45,717 bases of DNA. Source: Phoronis australis. Taxonomy: Eukaryota > Phoronida > Phoronidae. The position numbers and the translations under genes were made by a program. The notes under the pieces are model-generated. The model had not been told where the DNA came from. It searched no databases and saw only the letters and a program-made list of their open reading frames with translations. Positions within the stretch are counted from its first letter, which is position 1; every line of letters starts with the position of its first letter. The stretch lies in NCBI GenBank assembly GCA_002633005.1, contig NMRA01000079.1:742077-787793 (forward strand), in the 5' to 3' direction. Of the stretch, positions 10,336 to 24,200 are shown piece by piece.

Positions 10336-13164
10336 ATGTATATGCATTATTTACACAAACACTAAAGACAGCTTTGGACAGCATGGAAAGATACAGGATG
10401 GCATTTGCGATCCAGCCGAAATCAAAGCTTACTGTCTTTTAAAATTCAGCTTGCACACACATAAATCCCAGGTCACAAAACCTTAAGGATCAAAAACAAA
10501 AATGTTGGGGCGAGTTGTTACGACATCTATTTTCCAGTTCAACAAAAGAACTGTTGAGGCCTTTTCAAGGAATGAGACTCAGACCACACGAGTTAGACCA
10601 GCCCAACACAAGAGTTGGCCAATATCTCAGCTGGCATATCTAAATTTCTGGTTACAAATACCACTCTTTACGCCAATCCCTGGAAGACATGATTTCTGAA
10701 GCAGTTTTTCATAAAAAATTGCACAATTTCAAGTTCATTCTTAACGCCGACGTGTGAGATTTTCTCATGTCTACAAAAAGTCTGTTAGTTGAGAGTAATT
10801 TTATTTTTTCACATTTTTGTCAATCTTCTAACATTACGTATAAGGTGCTGCGCCTGAATTGCATTGTGGAATATATTTATAGACATCTTTTATGTTGACT
10901 AAGCTTAAAATAGACGTAGAGTGGAACACTAGAACACATGGCATGTGGTTCCAGCTCAACACCAAATACTTTCAGTGAAAAACATGCATATGACTGACAT
11001 TTTCAGAGTGGAATATCGTAACACCTAAAATTCAAGAAATCTTTTAAACAATTACATACATCTAAGAAAAGGATGAAGATAAACTATCAGGGCCAAGGTT
11101 AGGGGATTTGGGGGGAGGAGTAGGAGGGGCAAATGATAGATTTGTTGACTCTGGTCTTGACTTTGTATCTGAAAAAAACATCTCGGTGCAACTGGATCTG
11201 ACTTATCCAGAGAACTTTGTGTATTTATGGCAATGTAAGGTTTGGAAAATGAAAACGGAAAACTCTGGCAAAAATTTTCATTGTCACATTATCGGTGTCC
11301 TTATTGACTGCACCTGAAATGAGTTAAGTTCATCCAGTGCAATGATTTAAAAATATGATATGATCACTACTTGTATGCCCAGTCACAGTGAACACATGGC
11401 AATTGGCTACCAAGGAACAGACTATCATGTCTGTAGTCATGGCAACCAGACCAGATAAACCAGCATTTATTGAGTTATTGTTGCTTTGAAAGAGCTTCCT
11501 GATTAGTCATGTGTGTATTTGAAGGGCAAAAGTGAGAAAGAAGAAATTAGAAGTCATCTTATAACCAGGGGTAGGAAACGATTCCAGGGTAGACTTGGTG
11601 AGTTTAGCCAGCTCGTATAATGCGACCTCAGATTGTCAGCAACAAATTCAACTGGATCCTCACTCACGCAAGTCGCCAAACACGGATGAAATAATTTTCC
11701 ATCACTCACTTAATGAAGCTACGTTTTCTGAACAAAATAATTCAACATTTCTAACTCTCCTTACAGATGTAGATAGAGAAATGTAAAGTAAGGTTTGTTT
11801 GTGAAATAAGGACACGATTAATTCGTGTGACATCAAATACCTCCTTTATAAATATTTGCAACAAATAAAATCAGGGACAAATCCAACATATTGTTTAAAT
11901 ATATGGTCAGTCTGGAACAAAGCATTGCCTAGTCATCATGCCATGAAATGCGAGCTACACATAATGATGGCGTTTTCAAAGATATTTTTGAACGTCCTCT
12001 GAGGTTTTTGAATTTTTAAAGGTGCTTATGCGGTCAGAAATGAATTAAAAATTTATTGCCATCTCCTAAACACTTTACAATAACTTTTCTGACAAAGAGT
12101 TCCAACTCTGATAAGAGTGCCGTGGCAGGTCTTTAATGCTGAATATCGATGACCCGGTATTCACTGGATGACGCTCCCAAATAAAGATCCCTCTTTTTGA
12201 GATCCTTACAGACAGCTTAAGAGCAGAAAGCAGTAATACTCAGAATTGAGGCATTCAAATAATAAGAGAGCCATGTGATTAATATACCTGGATGGAAGTA
12301 TTGGTATAGGAAGGTACGTTACCTGACAAGCAACACCTAGTGAATTTTGAGTTTCCCGTTTCGAGGGCGATCATGGAATTGTTTCCACCCCCTGTTCATT
12401 CCCTTGATCTGCACAAAACAGGCTCACATTAACTGGCAGAGTTCCAAGACATTAGTAAGAAAAAGAGAGCCATGCAAACTAATCACCCGGGCTGCAATTC
12501 ATCAACTTACTGCTCTGGTTCTACAGTTAAAAGGAATTTACACTGCAGCAAAGCTTCAGGTCTAGAAAGATGTGAATTTTGGAAAATTTATACTACTGCA
12601 AAGACATTCCATATCCATCAGTGGTACTGCAATGTGAAACACCTCAAGGATGACAATAGTAAGAATTGGTAAGGGGTCAGTCATAACTTCCAAGACCTGC
12701 CCATCACGTACCCATAGAAACTCGTCACTAAATAACCTTATCTTGTTCTTAGTTATTTAGTATTAAAAAAGCAGCGAACCTACCCGAGTCTGCGTACATG
12801 GAATAACTGTCTAAATGTGAAATCAAAGTAATTATAATTGAACTGGCATCCGTATCACAATAACTACAATTATGTTGTAATTTGGTTCAATGAGGAAAAT
12901 ATTAGTGGAACATAGTAAAGTGTGATAATACGAATACAACATGGCAAGCAAGTTGCTATTTATGAATGACTATTAAACTAGAGCGAATGAGGTGCTGACT
13001 GCATTATACGTACTGTGACGTAGGAGCGGAGTGCAGACAATGCGTGCCTGCGATGTACATGGTTAGAGCAAAGATCGATTTTTTGCAAACTAGATACAAT
13101 TTAACTACATAAATACAAATGCAGCTTGGCTAGTGTATAATACCTTCAGGTCACGTTTTGCTCT

Positions 13165-13479
13165 GTTTAGCTGGTTCAAAACGAAAATCAAATTATGCTT
13201 TTTGCTTTCATAAAATTGGTCTCGTAATATGCCTCACTTCAGCATTCCAGTTTTGTTACTAACAAGAACAATTGCGTGACTGAAGAAAAAACGGTGTAGT
13301 TTATTCAGGTTGGCCAACCACAAAACTAAGAATTTGACAATTGCAAATTTAAAAATTGTGTACATGGTGAGTAGCTAATGTAAACAGAGGCCCATTGTAA
13401 GGAATATTATGCGCCCAATGTTATGGGAGTAATAGGGACTAATGGCCTAACTTGAGTTGGTTTTTTCCCCATCTAAACT
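13165..13479. mobile_element. MITE-like element (GGTTGGCCAA family), copy in MAP1 intron 1
   Basis: About 315 bp with imperfect inverted ends: GTTTAGCTGGTTCAAAAC at the left, and the complement of CCCCATCTAAAC at the right. Inside the ends lie a second inverted pair (CGTAATATGCCTCAC against GTAAGGAATATTATGCG) and the core TTTATTCAGGTTGGCCAA. It is colinear with the copy at 43648-43914 and has no coding capacity. Confidence 0.65.
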
Positions 13480-13490
13480 GGATGGAATAC

Positions 13491-13741
13491 AGGAGCCTGC
13501 TCCAAGAAACAAACTTAAGTTCATTTTTGACTGAAGTTTAAGATTTTTCTTAAATTCCTAACTTTGAAACTTCCACATTCGGTAAGATAGTCAAAATCAA
13601 GACAAAAATTATGTCACACACTTAAGTCGAACTTAAGATCTCTTTCTTGAATTGGTTTTGAGACAAATTTAACTTGTATATTAAAATTTACTATAATTTA
13701 AGATTTGCCTTAGCTAATTCAGTTTTGTTGGAACGGGCCCC
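13491..13741. mobile_element. MITE-like element with GGGGCCCGTTC ends
   Basis: The left end AGGAGCCTGCTCCAAGAAAC is the inverted counterpart of the right end, which read backwards is GGGGCCCGTTCCAACAAAAC. About 250 bp, rich in CTTAAG-type palindromes and non-coding. The ends resemble those of the element at 2125-2416, suggesting the same or a related family. It abuts the previous element. Confidence 0.6.
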
Positions 13742-14076
13742 AGCAGCTTTGCACAAGCATTAACTTTTAGTTCCTTCTATAACTTAGCACAAGTTAAATG
13801 AAAATAGCCCTTCAAGGGTAATTTTGCAGGAACTTAATGACAAGACCGTGGGTTTAGCCAAATATCTACAAAACCATATTAAGTAAAAAGCTGCAAGAGT
13901 GTGTTGATTGTTTCATCAAGCTACCAGTTATTGGGTCATGTGGCCATGTAGTTTTTAGTAAAACTTAATATAAAGGAATGGACCATTTTGGGCTTGGAGG
14001 GGATAACATTAGTGGAACTGTGGCTTAGAATATTGGGGATGGATGTATTACCACGAGTGCCATTCAACTTTGACAT

Positions 14077-14255
14077 AGGCCTTTGGAAATTACCAAGCAA
14101 AGTCAGTGAAAGAAGTTCCTTGTGGACCCTACTCTTAGCCATTATGCTCCAGTTGGTATGTGTACGTATACACAGCTTAACAAAGGGTTTATAGTCCTGC
14201 TTGAGAAGATAAATGTTTTACTACCCCCTACGGGTTTTGAATAGCCAAACCCAGA
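14077..14255 (+). repeat. dispersed repeat, copy 1
   Basis: Colinear over about 180 bp with 33465-33642. Shared blocks in order include GGCCTTTGGAAATT against GGCCTTTTGAAATT, GTCAGTGAAAGAAGTTC against GTCAGTAAAAGCAGTTC, and AAGGGTTTATAGTCCTG against AAGGGTTTATGGTCCTG. No terminal structure was recognised. Confidence 0.6.
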
Positions 14256-17200
14256 ATACAGTGATAACAAAATAATGATATCAATAACAGGATGGAATTT
14301 TATTTAAAATTCAAATACTCAAGGTGATATCTCAAAACCACTTCTACAACTTCATTTTAATCTGATGCAACTTACATTTTTTCATGAAACTCCCAACAGT
14401 CCTATTTTTGATAGCCCTCAAGCAAAAATGGAAAATTATAAAAAAATACTAATGGCCTTTTGCATTAAGCATTATAATATAGTAAAGTATGACATGAATA
14501 GGACCAGCCATCTCTCAGATATCATGTTCTGAAGACCATCAAACAGGACACGACATGATCTTCGCCACATCCTGGTACTGATTTTTATCAGCACATTTGT
14601 TGGAAGGGTTTATCACACTAAAAGGGTTTTTCAAGACAGGTTTTATATACGTAACAAGTGACCTAGTTTTGAATTTGTGTTAGATGGCTCAAGAAAAGGA
14701 AATGCATTTTTAATTAATACTTTAATTATCAGCACAACTGTTGTTGACCAAGGCAACAGGATTGGATGATCATTAAGCAAGATTACTTGTATATCATTTC
14801 TTAGTCCAACTGAAGATGGCTGGAGATGAAACATACAATGTTTTTCTACAGCTCAATGCCAACTCTAAGGATAACATCATTAAAGTGTCAACTGATCTGA
14901 CCATTACAAGCTGTAGCAGGTTGATATCATGAAGTTGTGTCTTTATCTGGTGTGCATTAGTGCTTGTATTTACAGTACTGGGCTTGTAATAACAATGATG
15001 CCATACCTACACTGGTCATGTGATCTGGCGACCTCTGCAGACAGCATGAAGCACAGGGACATGGAAAATAAGCCTCATCAGTGAGGCAGGAAATGTGGTA
15101 AATTATGATGGAGGAGTGAACACAGATATTTTATACAGCTGAGCTGAGAAGCAGGATACGAATACTGCAAAAGGTCCCGGTTCGGCTAGAAATCTTTTTA
15201 GACCCATCTTCATTACGTCACGTAATGTGCCACAGGTTGTGTGCTTACCAGACTTGTTGCCACACACATTCCAAGAAGTACATGTTTGTAAACAACTTGT
15301 ATATTCAGCAGATGTTTCTTTTTTGACTATTTACCCTGACAAAAAGGCATCCCCACTGACCTTCACCTTATGTAAGCGTCCATACTTCAATCTCAAAAAT
15401 TCTTGTTTTTAAGCACACTCTTGGTTCAATGCCCAACTCAAATACTTTTGTACTTCTAATTCCAGTCCCTGGGTATTAACTTGGATGCATGCATTCATTC
15501 TGTGACAAATTTCACCTTTGAAAAGGCTTTTAATTTTTTAGCAAGTCGGTGCCTTTCTAGTATTCATTTTCAAGACTAGCGAAATGTTGTAACTGTGTAA
15601 CTGTTGTGCTGTACATTTTACATTCAATTGTCCAAGCTTGAAAAATCAGTTATAACATTGAAATTTTCTAACTTTTTTGCTGGGTCAACCCAAGTGCAAT
15701 GAGTTTTGGGAAATGCCCGTCACCAATTTTAGACTGATGTCAAATCTTCTCTCTTTTATTCAACCCATTGTAGCATTACTTGATCCTAACCCTAAGCATT
15801 TTGAAGACAGTGTAAAGAGAATGCAAACGGTACATTGACCCCACAGGGACAAAAACTCCATAAACATTCTTATGATAAAGTAGGTTACCTTTAAATTTCA
15901 ACACCTTGTAAAAAAGCTTAGAATGTGTGGAATTGGGTCAGATATGAGATGGTCTCCTTGGATTATCAAGTAGTTGTACTAATGGCTGGTCTAGTGTAAT
16001 CTCTGCTGCAGCCTACACATTCTGGAACATGAGAGTAGTTACAGTACACACTATTAGGGGCTTGTCAGACCATTCACATTGGAACTTAGTTACAACCCTG
16101 GTGAATGAATTTTGTTGCTAAATCACTAGTTCAATGGGAATTTGAAATTGACGCCATGTCCCAATTAAAGCAAGGACAGCAATCATCTGAAAAGCTGCCA
16201 ACATGTTTTTATTGAAATTGGCTAATTTTGAAGTAAAAATTTATCAAAGAATTTCGGCTAATTTTCAAGCGACTTAAAAAGTGCTCTTTTTGTTCGACTT
16301 TCATCTTGGTTTCTGCCATGACTTTGGTAAAGCCAGACAGATTTCAGCGAAATACGCCAAGTTATTGGAAAACTGGTGAATGAATGCACAAATGGTAAAT
16401 GTATACAACTCGTTTGCGTACAAATGTAATGAATTAACGATCTATTTAATTCCAAGAACTTGTCTGGACGACAAAGCTTAAAGTAATACTACAGAAACCT
16501 TCTTATCCGAACAAAAATAATTGCGGAAATTGATTTTGTTTATTTTTCATTGAGTTCACCACTGTTGCAAATGCCAACAATTTCCTATGAAAACCTACAT
16601 GTTTAATGTTAGTTAGGGTGAAGAACTTACAATAAGAGCATAAATGGATTTTGTGCAACTGACCTTTCATGTTAAAAAAAACTCACTTGTAAGCCATATA
16701 CTTGTGCCCTAAATTAATGAGATTTTGCCACAGCTACTGAAGGTTTCAAGAGGAAGCTCAGAACAGATATTGATTTTTTGTAGTCTGTGAAACAAGGGAA
16801 GGCTTGGAATGAATTCATGAATGTGTGAAAACACTCTCTGAGCAAAAGCAGCTGAGGCAAAATGAAACAAGTACATTAACACCAATACAGAACACTCTTT
16901 AGCTGTGGCAAGATCATAGAATTTGTTTCCAAGTGGTCAAAGTTCATCATTCTGCTTAGGATACTTGAAAGTTAGAAAAGACAGCTATCCAGGGATTACA
17001 CCTCCCGACAGGGTAGTGACGCCCCAAGTGACCTGTGGGTACTTTATCAATGCGGCGCTCATTTAAAATTGGAAGTGACGATCCTCAATCACAGTGAGTG
17101 AGAGTTGCAGCTCTGACAGCATAGCAGTAAAACTTCCCTGCTATTGAAGAGTTGAGTACACCAATGAGGTAGCGAAAGTCGTATAAAGCGAGACACCAAA

Positions 17201-18580
17201 AAATAAGAAGAAAAACCCCAATGGAAAAAGTGCTTGGTGGATATTATAGCATTGTGGGTAAACAGTGAGAGTCAAGTGTCAAAGGGTAGTTCAGGAAGGT
17301 CATGTTAAACAATTAAAATGTCAATAGTAGAGTGATAAATGTTAGAACAGAATCGTAAATAATAACAAAACCAGTCTGATTATTGAAAGTGATGCAGGTT
17401 ATTTCCACTTCAATCTATTAGAGCAGATTTAAGACTTCACATCCACTGACACACCCAAAACCATAACTTCAACCCAAGTCAACATTGATGTGAAACCTCT
17501 CATAGAAAAGGACCAGTTCATAAAGCATTAAAATTAGAAAACACAATTTAAAAACAACCAGGTATTTATTATGTAAGCAATATGACCACATACCTTCAAA
17601 CTAGGTAATTTACTTTGGTCCCAAATCTGACTTCACACACCCACTGTTTACAGATGGTATTCACGGATAATTACCATCCAACAATGAAATATTGATGAAG
17701 TCTGTGACTAAGTCAAAATGTTTCACAAGACACAAGCATGCATCAATACATGTTATTAATGGATGCACTGAAATCTAATTAGGCAGACTGCATAATCTAC
17801 AGAGCTCTACATCCATCTACTGTTAGAAGACAGGTGTATCTCAGGGCTACTGCCTGTTCTACATTACCCAGTTTGACCTAATTAATCAATACAGATTAAT
17901 ATCACTTTATCCAGAGGCAAAATGCAATAACGGAAAATTATAATTCTCAAGACATGAAAACAACTTTTCCTCAGCCATGATTGACTTTTTAAAGCTTCTG
18001 AGATATTTAGTGACCTCAAGATGGCGGCACATGTCATCAGGTGTTGCAGAAGCTTAAAAAAGTCAGCTGAGTGCCAATGCGATGTTCTTTTTAGTATCAC
18101 AAGTATGTCCAAGAAATAATTCAATTTTTCGATATTGGACTAAACGCTGACAAACTGACATAGCACATCAGTGAAATAGTGGCCAATGGTAATAGAAACA
18201 CAGGAACTAGGTAAAATGAATAGGTTCAAGGCTAAAATGGAATATCATAACATTATATGTTACTGAGCAAGCAAAATGGGGGTTGTAGAGCTGGCTCAAG
18301 TCAATAGGCTTAACTTGTTATACTTCACTGAGCCAAGGAACCGACATCACGCAATTGATTTGCAATTTACATGGGAACATTCAACAATAAAACACTCGAG
18401 TGTTGCGAGAGCACGGAAGTGTCATTCCCTTGACTGAATTTCTAATTGTGGTGTGCAAGACAAGTTGGTTTAAGGACAAAATTCAATTTCTTTCATTCAC
18501 AGACAATTTGTGAGAATCGTCTAATTGCCTACCTCACAACAGTGGCATTTACATGGTTGCAAAGGATAAAAAATAATGGG

Positions 18581-20739
18581 CAGGGCTCGACATAACGAGC
18601 TGCAGGTCGCATTTGCGACCTGAAATTTGGAAATGCGAGCTGAGATTTTTGTCAGCTCTTATCAAGTCGCAAAATGCGACCTGGAATTTCCAATGAATGC
18701 GAGCTGAGTTTTTACACTTCTCAACAGATACCTGGCAAAAACAAAGCAGCTCTTGTTAATCCGATCGTTATTTGGTTGTTGCCAAATCCAAGTTCACAGG
18801 AACACTAACCCAGAACAGCCCTCCCGATGACTTGTAAGCAAGTCGCGTGAGCATGGGATATGCAGAATCGATCTTTGACGCGTTTCATTGGCTAACACTT
18901 TCGGCCACTTTTGTAAATTCCCGGATTCGCCGAAGAAAGTTTCAGGCCACTGCTTAACACGTGATAAAACTTCACAAAACAACTTTGTTTCTATTAATTC
19001 TTAAGCGATCAACTTACCAAACTTTGTGGTGGACAAAAATGTTTATTTTTGACAGAAGATGTCCTTATTACATGTACCAAATATCCACGACAATATCCCT
19101 GATATGGCACTGCGGCACCGTTAGCGCGCACGCGGTCCCGGCAGACAATCGTGACTTAGACTGAGATGTGCTTCTCATTTTTATCGTATTAAGACAGCCA
19201 AAGTGAAAATGACAACCTTATTAATTGCCAAACGACGGTCGCGTCTTTACTTTCAGTTACCAAGAAATTCTCAAATCCTTTACTTGTTTCTGGGGCTACG
19301 TGCACAAAATATGATTCGTCTTTCACACGCTGTTGCCAACGTAAAGTGTAGGCCTACTCCAGCGATTCAAGTGCGTGAACTCACGCGTGCGCACAACTTC
19401 AAAGAACAGCGACAGTCCTAAATGAAAGAGTATACCGGCTTGGCTCTAGTTTATTTGAAATTGAACTCAGATTCCCAGCGGTTTAAAGACCCGATGTCCC
19501 GGGACCAATATAACCCAGAACTGATGTTTTCCTGTCACGATGTTTCCCGAGGTCGATGTTCTGTAAACCCTGAATTCTATGCCCGTAGCCAGCTATTGCA
19601 ACTAAACTGGCACTAGATGCGAAATTGTGGTTCAAGTTAGTGAACTTTTCATTCTTCTCTTTATACAACCCCCCCCCCGGCAAGTTTTCGCTCCCCGAAC
19701 CACTGTCGCCGTAAAATGTTCAGACTCCTATAGAAACAACCTTGTTCCGGCTGAAGCGGGCAGTTAAAAACAAAATCATTCCGAGTGGCTAAAAAGGATA
19801 CAATTTAGGTGGTAACAATATCCAGAAAGTCACCCCTATGCTAGATGGAGTTTGCCTCGCAAAATCTTATTATTATAACGTTTGTTACCATTGCAGCGTT
19901 TTAATATCTTATTACCGCAAACACTGAGGTTAACGACTATGCTCACGCACAAGCCTACTCCCTACCTTTAAAGTGTTTCATAATAAGCGCTCACTGATNN
20001 NNNNNNNNNNNNNNNNNNNNNNNNNNNNNNNNNNNNNNNNNNNNNNNNNNNNNNNNNNNNNNNNNNNNNNNNNNNNNNNNNNNNNNNNNNNNNNNNNNNN
20101 NNNNNNNNNNNNNNNNNNNNNNNNNNNNNNNNNNNNNNNNNNNNNNNNNNNNNNNNNNNNNNNNNNNNNNNNNNNNNNNNNNNNNNNNNNNNNNNNNNNN
20201 NNNNNNNNNNNNNNNNNNNNNNNNNNNNNNNNNNNNNNNNNNNNNNNNNNNNNNNNNNNNNNNNNNNNNNNNNNNNNNNNNNNNNNNNNNNNNNNNNNNN
20301 NNNNNNNNNNNNNNNNNNNNNNNNNNNNNNNNNNNNNNNNNNNNNNNNNNNNNNNNNNNNNNNNNNNNNNNNNNNNNNNNNNNNNNNNNNNNNNNNNNNN
20401 NNNNNNNNNNNNNNNNNNNNNNNNNNNNNNNNNNNNNNNNNNNNNNNNNNNNNNNNNNNNNNNNNNNNNNNNNNNNNNNNNNNNNNNNNNNNNNNNNNNN
20501 NNNNNNNNNNNNNNNNNNNNNNNNNNNNNNNNNNNNNNNNNNNNNNNNNNNNNNNNNNNNNNNNNNNNNNNNNNNNNNNNNNNNNNNNNNNNNNNNNNNN
20601 NNNNNNNNNNNNNNNNAAAATGGCGGGAAAATTTTGCGACCTGGCATTTACGAATGCGAGCTGGATTTTGAAAATGCGACCTGGGATTTTGGCTAGGTCG
20701 CAAAATGCGACCTGGCGATTTTAAAAGCGTCGAGCCCTG
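18581..20739. mobile_element. hAT-like DNA transposon, internally decayed and interrupted by the assembly gap
   Basis: The ends are CAGGGCTCGAC (18581-18591) and its inverted copy GTCGAGCCCTG (20729-20739). The flanks ATGGG (18576-18580) and ACGGG (20740-20744) differ at one CpG-decay position, consistent with a 5-bp target duplication. Both subterminal regions carry many copies of TGCGACCTG and TGCGAGCTG in both orientations, the kind of array a transposase binds. The visible interior holds only short broken frames, and the Ns may hide more. The CAGGG ends suggest hAT; superfamily assignment is an inference. Confidence 0.7.
19999..20616. other. assembly gap (618 Ns)
   Basis: An uninterrupted run of N inside the transposon at 18581-20739. 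Frames crossing it are artefacts. The true length is unknown, and repeats in the element's arms may explain why the assembly failed here. Confidence 0.99.
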
Positions 20740-20759
20740 ACGGGCAATCTTACTTTAAA

Positions 20760-21266
20760 GGACCTTTCATACTAACAGTGATGCGTTGAGGTTTTGGAGA
20801 GTTATGGTCAGTATGAATGGTTATCTTCAGTCTTGGATCGAATTTAACAGCGCCAGTTAACTTCGCACCAAACAGGTGGATTTAAAAGCGGAGCGTCGAC
20901 GCTGCGGTGCAGTATGAATGGTCAACTTTGGTCCCATCAAAGTCATCGCCTGGTGCCACTGTTATCATCAACAATTAAAGGCAAGTGTCGTCTCTAATAG
21001 TTGCATACAATTGCTCAAATAATCATCATTCAAATTAAAAATAAGTTTAATGCCAATTAGCTTGTGTATTTGTTCCCAAATCGTCACCTTATAAAAAAAT
21101 TAGCGTTCAGTGCTACCTAGCGATTACTTCGCTGACAACAGTGTCACCTACCATTTACTTCGTTGTCCGTTAACTGCAGAAGCCGGTATGAACGGTTAAT
21201 TTAACTTCGCAGCTTATGTTGATGCTCCAGAGCTCAGACATGAGTTTAGTCATTATGAAAAGGCCT
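20760..21266. mobile_element. MITE of about 500 bp, GGGCCTTTCATACT family, copy 1
   Basis: Left end GGACCTTTCATACTAAC; right end, read backwards, AGGCCTTTTCATAATGACT. It is colinear with copy 2 at 27735-28235 along its whole length. Both contain repeats of CAGTATGAATGGTNAACTTC and ATCGAAGTTA-type motifs. Possible flanking TAA on both sides would fit a PIF/Harbinger target site, but the edges are uncertain by a base. It starts 15 bases after the hAT-like element and its target duplication. Confidence 0.75.
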
Positions 21267-24200
21267 AACAACTAATAAAAAAAACCTACAGGATAACAGC
21301 AGAGTGCTATCCATCAAGTGAGTTATACTATGTCAGTTCCATCATGCCAGCAATACTGAAATTTAAATCATCATATGTGTACAAAACTAAATTTCACCAA
21401 ATTGACGAACACTAGACACATCCATCAGCCAACTTGTACATTTACTTGGGCAGTCAGCTATGTATCCACTTGGACAAGTAAGGCCCACTTCTCAGCGCCT
21501 GAAATCCGACAAGTCGACATGCCTCTCTTGCAGGTTTTCAAATCGTTTGAAGTCTGACTATTGCCACTCACTTTGAAATCAGTAAAACATCATTACCTGT
21601 GACAAATGGCTAAATAACAAACTTAATGCAAATAGAGATTAGCATGGTATAGTGCCAAGTAAACGTGTGGCATTGATGGTTAAAATGTTACAGACTTAGG
21701 GAGGATGCTGGGATATTCCCAGGAAGTTGCTATTGATTCAAGGGACTTCAACATGACCTGATCACTATATCAGGGAAGCTTCTCATCCTATACAAGGCTA
21801 ATTCGTTTAAGCCAGAATAGTTCACTTCAAACTGTTCTAAAGCTGCAGTGAACCTTCCTGTAGAATGAAGCAAGTAATGCATGACATTCATGTTTTAATA
21901 ATGTAAAAGCAGTGGACTCCAGGATTGTTTTGTGTGATCAGATGGACTCATAGTTAATTTATGGTAATAGTGGTTGGTGAGGTATAGAATCCTGTTTCGA
22001 CTCCCAACTGAAAAATTGATCTGAGTTTGCAAGTAAAAATATTATGTATACTAGTAGCACTAGAGGCAGTCATTTACATGTGATGCTTAGGGTACTTGCC
22101 CACCCGAGGGGAAACATTTGTGTCTGGTCTTCTCTGGGAGGTGAATTTTTTGGTCGAGAAGAAATTCTCCCAAAATGCCACCAATTACAAGGGCTGTGAG
22201 TTAAAAGTGATTTTTTTCCTGGTTAAAAAAATTCAATCACTGGAGGAGAATTTTTGGGCCTGACGAGTGTATTGATGCGTAAATTTGAAATGAAAAGGAG
22301 CCGATGACCAACCTCAAAACCAAGGCACTGTGGAGCCTGAACGCACTTGCATGCATGACAATTGTTGAAAAAGATCATTGCATATTGATAAGTGAGTTGT
22401 TGTAGGCTGAATAAAATATTAATAGGGAGTCCTGGTGAGCCTTTCACTCTAGACTGTGAACACATCATACTGTATCACACATCCATACTTTACTCCCTTA
22501 TGTAATGTACCCAGCCCACAGAATGTTTATCACCTTACAAAAACAAGCATGGACATAGAAAAAACAAGTCTGACAATACTGCTGGTTGTGGTGTGTGGCA
22601 CACTGTATATATTGTGTTTACAGAGGGAACATTAATAAGTTGATCATAGTGTTTGCTCAGTCTATGGTCCTGTTTGCTTCCTAGTCTGGCACAACAGAGC
22701 AAAGCAGGTTAATCCCAATGGGGATTAAACATATCAAGTGGAAGTCAAAATGAAGTTGCTCACAGTGAATATGTATACTGTCCAGAGAATTGATCCGGGA
22801 ATGGTGAACAAGAATCCGCATTCCTGGTCAGAACAAAAAGTGAATATTATTTTCACTGAGGTGCTTTTTCAAATACCTTGAACATTGGTGTTCCAAGTTT
22901 AAGTAAACACAAACAAAAATGAAGTCTTACATTTTTGTTTGATGATGAATAAGAAAACTCAAAAATATGTCACTAGGGTATATTCTTGTACTTTGTGCTT
23001 TAAAAGAGAAGAAAAGGTAATTGTGCAAAAAGCATGGGTACTATCATATAACATACTGGTAAGAGATTCAAGAAATGGATATACAACCGGATGACGGGTC
23101 CACGACTTCAAATGCACCTTCTGTTAACACCTAGATTCTGTAGTTCACTGGACAAGTAATCAGAGGTTTAGACATGTACTAGTAGTTGAACCTACTGTAA
23201 ACTCCTGCAATTTGCTTTACCACTCAAACTCAGGTGTTAACAATGGCCACTGCTGTGTCAACTTGCCCTGTATCAGCCATGTTGACACAATTGTTGTCCC
23301 GTGTTAGATGTTCTGTAACAACTGTCTCCCATGTAAATGTGGCTTTTTATGAAAATAATGATTTCATAAAATTACTTAAACAATGGTGCATCCATGCGTT
23401 GAAATACAAGAATTGATTAGCATAATTTATGCACGGAGCTCCTCCTAGCCACTCTCCTGCTACAAGAATTGGACTTATGCCACTTGCAAATCAAAATATG
23501 AGTGCAAGCACAGATAACTGGTACAGAGACAAGGTCAATCTTCACTGACTCAGACATGACCTTGACCTCATGGTTTAAGACTTTCTCTGCCCTTGCCAGT
23601 CACCAGATTTGCAGGACATTTGACAGAGGACATGGCAGACTTACAATGGCACAATTCTCTATAATGACTGCCAGTAAAATGTTCCCAAGAAATAATAAAG
23701 AATAAGAACATGCTATTGAGATTATAATGAATATTAGCAGTAAAGGTTTGACGTACCACAGCATAAAACTGCTGTCGGGCAATCACATTCGTGCTCTTTT
23801 GTTAGCAACCAGAAGGAAACAATTTTACACCTTTAATTACTTCCGAATGTATATTTGTTTTAGACTTTTGTCATTATTTCAAAACATGGATGGAAAATCA
23901 GCATAATGTCCCTCTGCCAGCTGAGCATAGATACACCGTGTAATGGCGACTGGAAACCATTAGCTCATTTCTGAGCTATGTAAATTACCATTACAAGCAA
24001 CCGCAAAATCCTAAGTTCCATTTTCAATGATTCTTGCACAAAGTTTCTGAGTATAGAGACTTGAAAATTTAATGATACCTTCAAACATTTTCAGACAAGG
24101 TGCCTGTGGCAGCTTTTGTAGTTCTCTACCTTGTAAACAGACCAATGACAATGTACTTATCATTACCCAGCACTATGCACCATATCTGTTTACACCTTCC

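Noticed and set aside
19973-20703. Frames of more than 200 codons across the N run
   Set aside because: They are open only because unknown bases cannot form stops.
21967-22010. Fourth tRNA-like SINE head (GTTTCGACTCCC box-B-like)
   Set aside because: Box B is too degenerate and no box A or flanking structure could be found.
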